64,000 bases of DNA from JASHPR01 sp963833885 (lineage in GTDB: Bacteria; Actinomycetota; Actinomycetes; Streptosporangiales; Streptosporangiaceae): assembly GCA_963833885.1 (NCBI GenBank), contig CAWHZU010000025.1, forward strand, positions 62,001 through 126,000. Direction: 5' to 3'. The notes below the pieces were generated by a model. The model had not been told where the DNA came from. It ran no database searches and saw only the letters and a list, made by a program, of their open reading frames with translations. The first letter of the stretch is position 1; every line of letters begins with the position of its first letter. The translations under genes and the position numbers were made by a program. Of this stretch, positions 17,794 through 25,258 are shown piece by piece.

Positions 17794-18225
17794 ATGGGGA
17801 CCTGGATCATCTGGCTGGTCGTGGCGGCAGTGCTCGGTGTGGCCGAGGTCATGACCGCGACGCTGGCATTCGGCCTTGTGGCCGCTGCCGCGCTGGTCGG
17901 CGCCGGTGTCGGGTTCGCCGGGGGGAACGTGGCGCTCCAGTTCGGCGCGTTCGCGATTGCGTCAGCAGCCGGCCTGGGGATTGCCCGGCCGTTCGCGATG
18001 CGCCATATCAGGCAGCCGCCGCTGTTGCGCACCGGGACGGCGGCGCTGGTCGGCCGGTCGGCCTACGTCCTCGACGAAGTCACCGCCCAGAGCGGGAGGG
18101 TCAGGATCGGCGGCGAGGAGTGGTCGGCGCGGCCCTACGACGAGACCCTGACGATTCCCAAGGGCACCACCGTCGACGTTCTGCTGATCGAGGGCGCAAC
18201 CGCGCTCGTTTATCCCAGGGAGTAG
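17794..18225 (+). CDS. NfeD-like membrane protein
   Basis: A 143-residue protein with two or three N-terminal membrane helices (WIIWLVVAAVLGVAEV onward, then an Ala/Gly-rich hairpin) and a C-terminal OB-fold (GRSAYVLDEVTAQSGRVRI to LLIEGATALVYP) typical of NfeD. NfeD proteins partner SPFH proteins in membrane microdomains, and here the SPFH gene starts 2 nt after this stop. The ATG at 17794 has CCGGAGCGGCT upstream; GTG 17767 is an alternative. Confidence 0.9.
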   Translation: MGTWIIWLVVAAVLGVAEVMTATLAFGLVAAAALVGAGVGFAGGNVALQFGAFAIASAAGLGIARPFAMRHIRQPPLLRTGTAALVGRSAYVLDEVTAQSGRVRIGGEEWSARPYDETLTIPKGTTVDVLLIEGATALVYPRE

Positions 18226-18227
18226 CC

Positions 18228-19310
18228 ATGGAACTGGCTGTCCTCATCGTCGTCGTGGTCGCCGCCCTGCTGGCGGGGCTCGTCGTGTACAAGACAGTTC
18301 GCATCGTGCCTCAGGCGCGGGCGCGCAACGTCGAACGCCTGGGCCGGTACCGCAAGACGCTGGAACCGGGCATGAACCTGATCGTCCCGTTCGTCGACCG
18401 GGTGAAGCCGCTGATCGACTTGCGCGAGCAGGTGGTCTCATTCCTCGGCCAGCCGGTGATCACCGAGGACAACCTGGTCGTGAAGATCGATACGGTGCTG
18501 TTCTTCCAGGTCACCGACCCGCGCGCGGCCGACTACGAGATCGTCAACTACATCCAGGCGATCGAGCAGCTCACCGCGACGATGCTGCGCAGTGTGATCG
18601 GGTCCATGGATCTGGAGGTGACCCTGACCTCGCGCGACAAGATCAACACGATGCTCCGCGGAGTCCTGGATGACGCCTCGGGCAAGTGGGGGATCCGGGT
18701 GACCCGGGTGGAGATCAAGGCCATTGACCCGCCGAAGAGCGTCATTGACGCGATGGAGAAGCAGATGCGGGCCGAGCGGGAGAAGCGGGCCGCGATCCTG
18801 AACGCCGAGGGAGTCCGCCAGTCGCAGATCCTCACCGCCGACGGCGACAAGCAGGGCAACATCCTGCGGGCCGAGGGCGAGAAGCAGAGCGCGATCCTGA
18901 AGGCGGAAGGCCAGGCGCAGGCGATCGGCACCGTGTTCCAGTCGATCCACGCCAACGATCCCGATCCCAAGCTGCTGGCCTACCAGTACCTGCAGACGCT
19001 CCCGCAACTCGCGCAGGGTCCCGGCAACACGGTCTGGATGGTCCCCAGCGAGCTGACCAGCGCGCTGAAGATGGTGTCCTCGGCGTTCGAGGGGAGCGGC
19101 GCTGCCCCCGAGAACGGTCAGAGCCCTTCGGTGCAGCTGCCGAGGGTGCGACGCGCCGAGGTGCCGCAACCGTCCGGGCCTGCTCAGGTTGAGGCCCCGG
19201 CCAACGGGACCGGCCCGGGGGCCGTGGCCGCCGCTGATGCGGAACTGGCGGCCGCGGTGGCCGAAGCCGCCGACGACGCTGCGCAAGCGGGCGGGGCCGA
19301 TGGCCAGTGA
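18228..19310 (+). CDS. SPFH/Band 7 membrane scaffold protein
   Basis: A 360-residue stomatin/flotillin-type protein: one N-terminal membrane anchor (ELAVLIVVVVAALLAGLVVY), a Band 7 domain (about 22-185, with RNVERLGRYRKTLEPGMN and LRSVIGSMDLEVTLTSRDKI), an Ala/Glu/Gln heptad region with repeated AEGEKQSAILKAEGQAQA units (about 185-245), and an Ala/Pro-rich tail. Forms an NfeD-SPFH operon with the preceding gene; expected to oligomerise at the membrane and organise lipid microdomains. Confidence 0.94.
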   Translation: MELAVLIVVVVAALLAGLVVYKTVRIVPQARARNVERLGRYRKTLEPGMNLIVPFVDRVKPLIDLREQVVSFLGQPVITEDNLVVKIDTVLFFQVTDPRAADYEIVNYIQAIEQLTATMLRSVIGSMDLEVTLTSRDKINTMLRGVLDDASGKWGIRVTRVEIKAIDPPKSVIDAMEKQMRAEREKRAAILNAEGVRQSQILTADGDKQGNILRAEGEKQSAILKAEGQAQAIGTVFQSIHANDPDPKLLAYQYLQTLPQLAQGPGNTVWMVPSELTSALKMVSSAFEGSGAAPENGQSPSVQLPRVRRAEVPQPSGPAQVEAPANGTGPGAVAAADAELAAAVAEAADDAAQAGGADGQ

Positions 19311-19405
19311 CGCCGGCGGGCAGGGCCGGGTGATCGGCGTCTGGGGCTCCCGCGCTTACGCGTGAAGCGGCGAGGAGCGGGCGCGCATCCTGAGCGGCCG
19401 TGTCC

Positions 19406-19897
19406 TCAGCGGGCGCGTGCCCTAGGGGCGCCAGGTGATGACTCAGGCGTAGGCGTTGGCGTGGGGGGCTGGGACGCCGAGGTGGTTCGTGAGGGGCTGG
19501 GTGAGCCCGGGTGCGGCGATGGCGAAGGTGTGATGGCCGGCTGGCCCGGCGCGGACGACGGCGACGGCGACGGTGTACCCACCGACGGCGACGGCGTACC
19601 CACGCCGCTGGGCGCCGGTGACGGTGTGGGCGCCGGTAGGGTCGGCCCGGGCGATGGCAGCGGGGCCGGGGGCCGGGTCTCGGGATGGTGCAGGGTCGCG
19701 TGCTGGTCTGCCGGAGTGCCCGATATGACGCCCACGGCCACGGCTCCGGCCACCGCGACGGCCGCGAACCCGTCCCGTAGCCCGCGTCGGCGGCATCGCC
19801 GGTCGCCGCAGCTCATGACCTCGGCCGGCGGGATCGGCTGTGCCTGCTGCGCGCCCTGATCGGCGAGGAGCCGCAGTTCGTCTCCGAGTTCAGGCAT
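19406..19897 (-). CDS. Putative single-pass regulator of the ECF sigma factor, Pro/Ser-rich
   Basis: A 163-residue protein. The N-terminus (DELRLLADQGAQQAQPIPPA then a basic DRRCRRRGLRDG patch) is cytoplasmic, followed by one membrane helix (FAAVAVAGAVAVGVISG, about 44-60), and about 100 outside residues rich in TPSPSP units. It starts 3 nt after the sigma-factor stop, so it is the natural candidate for its anti-sigma or co-regulator, although no zinc-binding anti-sigma motif is present. The assignment rests on context and topology. Confidence 0.6.
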   Translation of the reverse strand: MPELGDELRLLADQGAQQAQPIPPAEVMSCGDRRCRRRGLRDGFAAVAVAGAVAVGVISGTPADQHATLHHPETRPPAPLPSPGPTLPAPTPSPAPSGVGTPSPSVGTPSPSPSSAPGQPAITPSPSPHPGSPSPSRTTSASQPPTPTPTPESSPGAPRARAR

Positions 19898-19900
19898 GGG

Positions 19901-20410
19901 TCACTTCCTGTCCGCGCTGGCCACGCCGTCGGGGATAGCGGTTTCACGCAGATAGGGCGCGAGAGCGGCGCGGCCCCGGGCCAGCCGCGCCTTCACCGTT
20001 CCAACCGGGACGCCGGTCTCGGCGGCGACCTGTGCCACGCTCTGATCGCACACGTGATAGAGGACCAGAGCTCGCCGTTGCTCGGCGGGCACCTGGCGCA
20101 GAGCTTCGATCAGCGCCACCCGGTCGGGGCTGGGCCCGTCGATGGTCGCAGCCGGCGGGCTGGAGCGCATCAGCACCCGGCCGAGCCGGGCGCGCTGCCA
20201 CCGTGACACCGCGATGCGCCACGCGGTGGCCCGCACCCAGGCCTCGGGCGCGCCGCTGTGCTCGAGCCGCCTGCGATGGGCCCAGGCCCGGATGAACGCC
20301 TCCTGGACGGCGTCCTGGGCTTCGGCGTGATTCCCGGTCATCGCGTAGAGCTGGCCGACGAGCCGCCGAAACGACGCGGCGTAGAAATCAGCGAACTCCT
20401 CGGGGCTCAC
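19901..20410 (-). CDS. ECF-family RNA polymerase sigma factor (SigE-like)
   Basis: A 169-residue sigma-70 family ECF factor with region 2 (FRRLVGQLYAMTGNHAEAQDA, VQEAFIRAWAHRRRL) and region 4 (ALRQVPAEQRRALVLYHVCD, then AAETGVPVGTVKARLARGR). No extra C-terminal domain. The GTG at 20410 follows GGGAAGGGAGCC. It is flanked in the same direction by a secreted proline-rich protein upstream and a single-pass proline-rich protein downstream, suggesting an envelope-sensing unit. Confidence 0.9.
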   Translation of the reverse strand: MSPEEFADFYAASFRRLVGQLYAMTGNHAEAQDAVQEAFIRAWAHRRRLEHSGAPEAWVRATAWRIAVSRWQRARLGRVLMRSSPPAATIDGPSPDRVALIEALRQVPAEQRRALVLYHVCDQSVAQVAAETGVPVGTVKARLARGRAALAPYLRETAIPDGVASADRK

Positions 20411-20433
20411 TGCGTTGGTGGCTCCCTTCCCGG

Positions 20434-20832
20434 CTAATTGTGTCCCGGCTTGGGTGAAGGGCTGGGTGCGGGCGCGGCGGTAGGTGCAGGCGAACACACC
20501 GGGGTCGGCACCGGGCTGGGTGACGGTTCAGGCGCGGGCGCCGCGGACGGTACCGGAGACGGTACCGGAGCGGGCGAGGCCACAGGCGTCGGCGACGGCA
20601 CCGGCGTGGGTGCCGGTGACGCTGCCGGCGTGGGCGCTGGTGCTGGCGGGGTGGGCGCTGGCGACGGTGCCGGGCTCGGCGCGGGCCGCCGGCGAGCGGG
20701 CACGGTGGCGGCATGCAGCCTCGCGACATGGTGGTGGCCGGTCTCGGCGGCGAGCGCGACACCCGTGGCCGAGATGCCGAGGGCCGCTGCGGACAACCCG
20801 ACCCACGACGCGCGGCTGCGGAACGTTCTCAT
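20434..20832 (-). CDS. Secreted or anchored Pro/Ala-rich protein
   Basis: A 132-residue protein with an N-terminal signal sequence or anchor (RTFRSRASWVGLSAAALGIS, then ATGVALAAETG) and an exported part that is almost all PAPxPS/PSPxP repeats ending PSPSPKPGHN, with one Cys near the C-terminus. The ATG at 20832 has GGAG 6 nt upstream. No enzymatic domain is visible. It lies 23 nt upstream of the sigma factor in the same direction. Such repeats usually span the cell wall. Confidence 0.65.
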   Translation of the reverse strand: MRTFRSRASWVGLSAAALGISATGVALAAETGHHHVARLHAATVPARRRPAPSPAPSPAPTPPAPAPTPAASPAPTPVPSPTPVASPAPVPSPVPSAAPAPEPSPSPVPTPVCSPAPTAAPAPSPSPKPGHN

Positions 20833-20938
20833 GCTGACTCCAGTCCTGGCCGGCTGGTGACGCCGGTCGCAGCCATAGGTACCGATGAGAAGCCGGCGCG
20901 GTTGCATCGCGCCCGCCGTGGGCGCCGGCGCGCGGGGG

Positions 20939-21811
20939 TCAGATCCGGATGGCCAGGCCCACGGTGAGAAGTGCCCCGAACGCGAGCTGAAGCCGGCCGG
21001 TCTGGCCGAGCGCGGTTATCAGGCCGGGACCCGAGGCGCCGCGCCGGACCAGCCGCAGCGGCGCCAGCGCGAACGGCGCGGCGGCCAGCGCGATCAGCGC
21101 GAGCGGGTCGGCCGCTGCGATGGCCGCCGCCACGCAGAACGGGATCACGATGCAGGCCATGTACAGCTCGCGGGTCCGGTGGTCGCCGAGCACCACGGCG
21201 AGCGTGCGTTTACCGGTCTGGCTGTCGGTCGGGATGTCACGCAGGTTATTGATCACCAGCAGCGCGCAGGCAAGCAGCCCGACCGGCGCCGATGCGGCCA
21301 CCGCGAGCCAGGGCATCCGGCCCATCTGCACGTAGGCGGTCCCGGCGACCGCGGCGAGGCCGAAGAACAGGAACACCGACACCTCGCCGAGCGCCCGGTA
21401 GCCGTAGGGGCGGCTGCCGCCGGTATAGAACCAGGCGGCGGCAACCGCTGCGGCACCGAGGAGCAGCAGCCACCAGGACGAGACCGCGGCGAGGACCAGC
21501 CCGGCCACGCACGCCACCGCGAAGCAGCCGAGCGCGGCTGCCAGAACGCGCCGCGGGCTGGCGAGCCCCGACGCGACCAGCCGGACGGGGCCCACCCGGC
21601 GCTCGTCCGTGCCACGGATCCCGTCGCTGTAATCGTTGGCGTAGTTGACCCCGATCTGCAGCGCGAGCGCGACGACCAGGGCGAGCGCCGCCCGCCACGC
21701 GGAGAACCGGCCATAGCCGACGGCGACACCCGTGCCCACCACGACGGGGACGATCGCCGCCGGGAGGGTCCGCGGGCGCGCGCCCGTCACCCAGTCCCGC
21801 GCTGCGGCCAC
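20939..21811 (-). CDS. menA: 1,4-dihydroxy-2-naphthoate polyprenyltransferase
   Basis: A 290-residue UbiA-family integral membrane prenyltransferase that attaches the isoprenoid chain to 1,4-dihydroxy-2-naphthoate in menaquinone synthesis. The first Asp-rich motif is NYANDYSDGIRGTD and the second is VINNLRDIPTDSQTGKRTLA, both as in MenA. Eight or nine hydrophobic segments. The GTG start is preceded by GAGGGAAGG. No other men genes are in the window. Confidence 0.95.
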   Translation of the reverse strand: MAAARDWVTGARPRTLPAAIVPVVVGTGVAVGYGRFSAWRAALALVVALALQIGVNYANDYSDGIRGTDERRVGPVRLVASGLASPRRVLAAALGCFAVACVAGLVLAAVSSWWLLLLGAAAVAAAWFYTGGSRPYGYRALGEVSVFLFFGLAAVAGTAYVQMGRMPWLAVAASAPVGLLACALLVINNLRDIPTDSQTGKRTLAVVLGDHRTRELYMACIVIPFCVAAAIAAADPLALIALAAAPFALAPLRLVRRGASGPGLITALGQTGRLQLAFGALLTVGLAIRI

Positions 21812-21860
21812 GGCCTTCCCTCGTTCTTTCGCTCGCTGCTCAGCGGATCACAGACTAACC

Positions 21861-21947
21861 GCAGGGCCGACCAGGTTGCGCCGTCGCGTCCCCCGGGTGC
21901 GGGCGCAGGGCCGCCAGGTTGTGCCGTCGCGTCCCCCGGGTGCGGGC
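21861..21947. repeat. Two-copy 43/44-bp tandem repeat downstream of the NERD gene
   Basis: GCAGGGCCG(A)CCAGGTTG then (C/T)GCCGTCGCGTCCCCCGGG then TGCGGGC occurs at 21861-21904 and again at 21905-21947, nearly identical. It fills the spacer between the NERD gene stop and the menA start on the minus strand. Confidence 0.85.
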
Positions 21948-21964
21948 GCACCGGCCAGAACGGT

Positions 21965-22753
21965 TCAGCGAGCAGGCGGCAGCGCGAGGGCCGCCGCGAC
22001 GTGGATATCCTCGATCTGCCCGGAATCGAGGCGGGCGCCCCGGCTGGTCCTGGTCTGGCGCCTGAAGTACTTCCTGACCCTGCGGCCGCCGAACACGTCC
22101 ACGCCGTCCAGGTTGGCCACGATCCACGGCACCGTGGGCCCGTAGATCGCCATCGCCGGTCGGACGCTGACGGTTTCGCCGAGCTCCTCGCTGAGCAGGT
22201 CGGACGCCTGTGCGGCCTCCCACCGGGCGTGTTTCAGCCGCTCTTTCTGGCTGTACGGGCCGTGGTAGAGCAGTTCGCCGGGGGTGCTGCGGACCGGAAG
22301 CCTGCGGTCCCAGCGCTCGGAATCCACGGCGAAAACGCCGCCGGGCCCGATGACGAGGTGATCGATCACCGAGTCGCTGCCGGGAATGGCCCGGCGGTTC
22401 AGCGCGACGTATCCGGTCGGCCGCATGAGCAGCAGGCGCCGGTCGGTCCGACGCTGCGCCGAGGTGACCCGCGCCGCCGCCGGAATGATCGACGTGGTCC
22501 TCGACCGGTAGACGGTGTCGACGATGGCGACAAGGGCCGCGGCGGTCAGGCCGAAACGCCAGCCCAGCCAGAACGTGACGCCGATGCCGGCCGCCAGCGC
22601 CAGGACGGCGCGGACGATCCATATCGGCAGCCGCGGGTCACCGGCCAAGCCGCCGAGCACGTTGCGGGAAGCGGGGACCAGCTGCCCGTCCCCCGGCCCC
22701 CGCGATTCCGCCGGTCCGGTCGTGTTCACCTGCGGCCCGGTTTCGCGGTCCAC
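21965..22753 (-). CDS. NERD-domain membrane protein
   Basis: A 262-residue protein with two adjacent N-terminal membrane helices (about 42-75: IWIVRAVLALAAGIGVTFWL then FGLTAAALVAIVDTVY) and a cytoplasmic NERD domain (about 110-215, with SDSVIDHLVIGPGGVFAVDS). NERD domains are nuclease-related, but the acidic catalytic set is not obviously complete here. The GTG start at 22753 faces the amidase gene. Function unknown. Confidence 0.85.
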   Translation of the reverse strand: MDRETGPQVNTTGPAESRGPGDGQLVPASRNVLGGLAGDPRLPIWIVRAVLALAAGIGVTFWLGWRFGLTAAALVAIVDTVYRSRTTSIIPAAARVTSAQRRTDRRLLLMRPTGYVALNRRAIPGSDSVIDHLVIGPGGVFAVDSERWDRRLPVRSTPGELLYHGPYSQKERLKHARWEAAQASDLLSEELGETVSVRPAMAIYGPTVPWIVANLDGVDVFGGRRVRKYFRRQTRTSRGARLDSGQIEDIHVAAALALPPAR

Positions 22754-22825
22754 AAGCCAAAGCGTAATCGAGCCGATACGGAGCGGCGGGTAGGCGGGTG
22801 TTTTTGCGCGAGCCGGGTCGCGGCT

Positions 22826-22870
22826 GGTGTATTGCCAGGGTGCGGATGGTGTATTGCCAGGGTGGCGGAT
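22826..22870. repeat. 22/23-bp tandem repeat in a divergent promoter region
   Basis: GGTGTATTGCCAGGGTGCGGAT (22826-22847) is repeated with one extra G at 22848-22870. It sits between the NERD gene (minus) and the amidase gene (plus) and could be a duplicated operator or a simple slippage product. Confidence 0.8.
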
Positions 22871-22952
22871 GGTGCATCGGCTGGGTCGCGCACGGTGCCC
22901 GGACCGGTCGCGGCTGGACCGGGCCGCCCGGGTCCGTCTACTGTTCGGTAAC

Positions 22953-24383
22953 GTGACGCAGATTCATGACCTGTCCGTGACCGAGCTGGCCGCAGCGATC
23001 CGGGCTGGCGAGCTGTCGCCCGTCGAGATCACCAATCACTACCTGGACCGCATAGACCGCCTCAGCGACCAGGTCGGCGCCTTCTACACGGTGACCGGCG
23101 ACCGCGCCCGGCAGGAAGCCGCCGCCGCGGAGAAGGCCGTGGCGCAGGCGAGCGGCGACGACCGCTCGGCGCTCCCGCCGCTGACCGGGATCCCGATCCC
23201 GATCAAGGACCTGAACATGGTGGCGGGCGTCCGGATGACCTTCGGATCGACGCTCTTCGCCGACAACGTCGCCGATCAGGACGACTATGTGGTCGCCGCG
23301 CTCCGGTCGGCGGGAATCGTGATCACCGGCAAGACGGCCACGCCCGAGTTCGGCCTGCCGTGCTACACCGAGACCAGGATCGGGCCGCCGGCCCGGACGC
23401 CCTGGGACCTGACCAGGTCGGCGGGCGGATCCAGCGGCGGCGCGGCGGCCGCGGTCGCCGCTGGGCTGGCTCCCGCCGCGCAGGGCAGCGACGGCGGGGG
23501 ATCGATCCGGATCCCGTCCAGCGTCTGCGGGCTGTTCGGCATCAAGCCCACCCGGGGCCGGGTCTCCGGTGGGCCGCTGCTGCCCGACCTGTCCGGGCTG
23601 TCCATCGACGGCCCGCTCACGCATACGGTCGCCGACGCCGCGCTGCTGCTCGACGCGATGGCCGGAAACCGCCTCGGCGACATGTACACGCTGCCCCCGC
23701 TGCCGGGCGGGGAGACCTTCCTGTCCTACGCCGGCCGCGAGCCTGGCCGGCTGCGGATCGGCCGGTCGCTGCAGAACGCGGTAGAGGGGGCGGAGGTGCA
23801 TCCGGAGTGCGTGGCCGCCTACGAGGAGGCCAGTGCGCTGCTGTCGGACCTCGGGCACGAGGTCGAGGACATCGCGATGCCGTTCGGGCCCGACGTAGTC
23901 CCGTTCTTCGAGACGCTTTGGTACGCCATGGCCACGCTCGCCCCGATCGACGCGGCGCAGGCGGAACAGCTGCTGCCGATCACCCGCTACCTGCGCGACA
24001 AGGGCCTGGAGGTTCGGGCGCCCGAGCTGGTGTTCGCGCAGGCGTACCTGCAGGTGGTCACCCGGACCGCGCTGGAGGCCCTGAACGCCTACGACGCGGT
24101 GCTCTCGCCCACGCTGGCCTTGCCGCCGGTTCCGGTCGGATACTTCGACGAGGTCGACCCCTCCGAGAACTTCGAGCGGCAGAAGCGGTTCACCCCGTAC
24201 ACCGCCCTGTACAACGTCTCCGGGCAGCCGGCCGTGAGCGTGCCGCTGCACTGGACCGCCGACGGGCTGCCGATCGGCATCATGCTGGCCGGCCGGATGG
24301 GTGATGAGGCCACCCTGATCTCGCTCTCGGCCCAGTTGGAGGCCGCGCGGCCGTGGCGGGACCGGCACCCGGCCATCTGGTAA
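22953..24383 (+). CDS. Amidase signature family hydrolase
   Basis: A 476-residue amidase (EC 3.5.1.- type). The Ser-cisSer-Lys triad is visible: Lys in IPIKDLN (about residue 84), the cis-Ser in SAGGSSGGAAAAVAAG (about 157) and the nucleophile in GSDGGGSIRIPSS (about 182). The GTG at 22953 gives the family N-terminus IHDLSVTELAAAIRAGELS; the frame is open further upstream across the tandem repeat, but that part is not family-like. Not next to gatB/gatC, so it is more likely a catabolic amidase than a GatA subunit. Confidence 0.92.
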   Translation: MTQIHDLSVTELAAAIRAGELSPVEITNHYLDRIDRLSDQVGAFYTVTGDRARQEAAAAEKAVAQASGDDRSALPPLTGIPIPIKDLNMVAGVRMTFGSTLFADNVADQDDYVVAALRSAGIVITGKTATPEFGLPCYTETRIGPPARTPWDLTRSAGGSSGGAAAAVAAGLAPAAQGSDGGGSIRIPSSVCGLFGIKPTRGRVSGGPLLPDLSGLSIDGPLTHTVADAALLLDAMAGNRLGDMYTLPPLPGGETFLSYAGREPGRLRIGRSLQNAVEGAEVHPECVAAYEEASALLSDLGHEVEDIAMPFGPDVVPFFETLWYAMATLAPIDAAQAEQLLPITRYLRDKGLEVRAPELVFAQAYLQVVTRTALEALNAYDAVLSPTLALPPVPVGYFDEVDPSENFERQKRFTPYTALYNVSGQPAVSVPLHWTADGLPIGIMLAGRMGDEATLISLSAQLEAARPWRDRHPAIW

Positions 24384-24559
24384 GGAAGACGCCGTAACCG
24401 GGGCAAACGGACCTCGGCATCCTTGGCGAAGAAACAGCGTAGGCGCAGGCTGCGCTCAAGCTGGCCGGCGAGATTGCTCTGCGTTGCCGCAGCGGCAGCT
24501 ACAGGATGGCCGGCGCCTTTGGGGAGCGCGGTGCCGACCTGTGTCCAGAGGAGAACTCT

Positions 24560-25138
24560 GTGTCCAGCAGGCTATTTCCTCGCTCGTGCGCTCCCAGGAA
24601 CGCACTGCGCGGTGTCCGTGTCCTTGGCGTCATCGCAGGCAGCGCCTTAGTCGCGGTGCTGGCTTCGGGATGCGGCACGTCGGCCACGCCGACGGCAGCG
24701 GCGACCGCCGCAGCCTCGCCCAGCCCTAACGCCAGCGCCTACGTCGACTGCCTCCAGCAGCACGGCGTGACCGTCCCGACCGCACGGCCGAGCATCAGGC
24801 CTACCGCCCGGCCCACGGCGCGGCCGAGCCTCAGCGCCGCGATGATGAAGGCCCGGCAGGCGTGCGCGTCGCTGCGTCCCAAGGGCGGCTTCGGCGGGCG
24901 CGGCGGCGACTTCGGAGCCGCGTTCCAGGCCTTCCGCACGTGCATGGCCGACCACGGCGAAGCCATCCCGACCGCCAGGCCGACCGCTCGTCCTACGCCC
25001 GAGCCCTCGGCCTCGCCTCGCGCCGATCGCTTCCTGAACGGGCTGAACCCGAGCAGCCCGAAGGTGGCGGCCGCCGTGAAGGCGTGTGCGTCCAAGCTCC
25101 CGGCCTTCCCTCGCCCAAGCCCGTCCTCGACCGGATAG
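24560..25138 (+). CDS. Lipoprotein with repeated Cys / TARP segments
   Basis: A 192-residue exported lipoprotein: signal peptide with lipobox LASGC (Cys38), then an internal duplication. Each half has a short Cys helix (YVDCLQQHGV or FRTCMADHGE), a PTARP-rich linker, and an ACAS-containing helix (ARQACASLRP or VKACASKLP). Four regularly placed cysteines suggest two disulfide-bonded pairs. The GTG at 24560 follows AGAGGAGAACTCT. No known domain recognised. An MMPL transporter gene follows in the same direction. Confidence 0.75.
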   Translation: MSSRLFPRSCAPRNALRGVRVLGVIAGSALVAVLASGCGTSATPTAAATAAASPSPNASAYVDCLQQHGVTVPTARPSIRPTARPTARPSLSAAMMKARQACASLRPKGGFGGRGGDFGAAFQAFRTCMADHGEAIPTARPTARPTPEPSASPRADRFLNGLNPSSPKVAAAVKACASKLPAFPRPSPSSTG

Positions 25139-25198
25139 CGCTGCTGGCGCCCGACGGGCCGCCGCGCGTCACGTTCCGGCTAAGTCCGGAAGTCACCC

Positions 25199-25220
25199 CC
25201 CGGCCTTCACCCCGGCCGGG
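25199..25220 (+). terminator. Hairpin after the lipoprotein gene
   Basis: CCCGGCC (25199-25205) pairs with GGCCGGG (25214-25220) across an 8-nt loop. It begins 61 nt after the lipoprotein stop and 39 nt before the MMPL start; a terminator is plausible, with no U-tract. Confidence 0.4.
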
Positions 25221-25258
25221 TGATGACACCCCCCGCGGCGGCCTGCCAGCGTCTGAGC

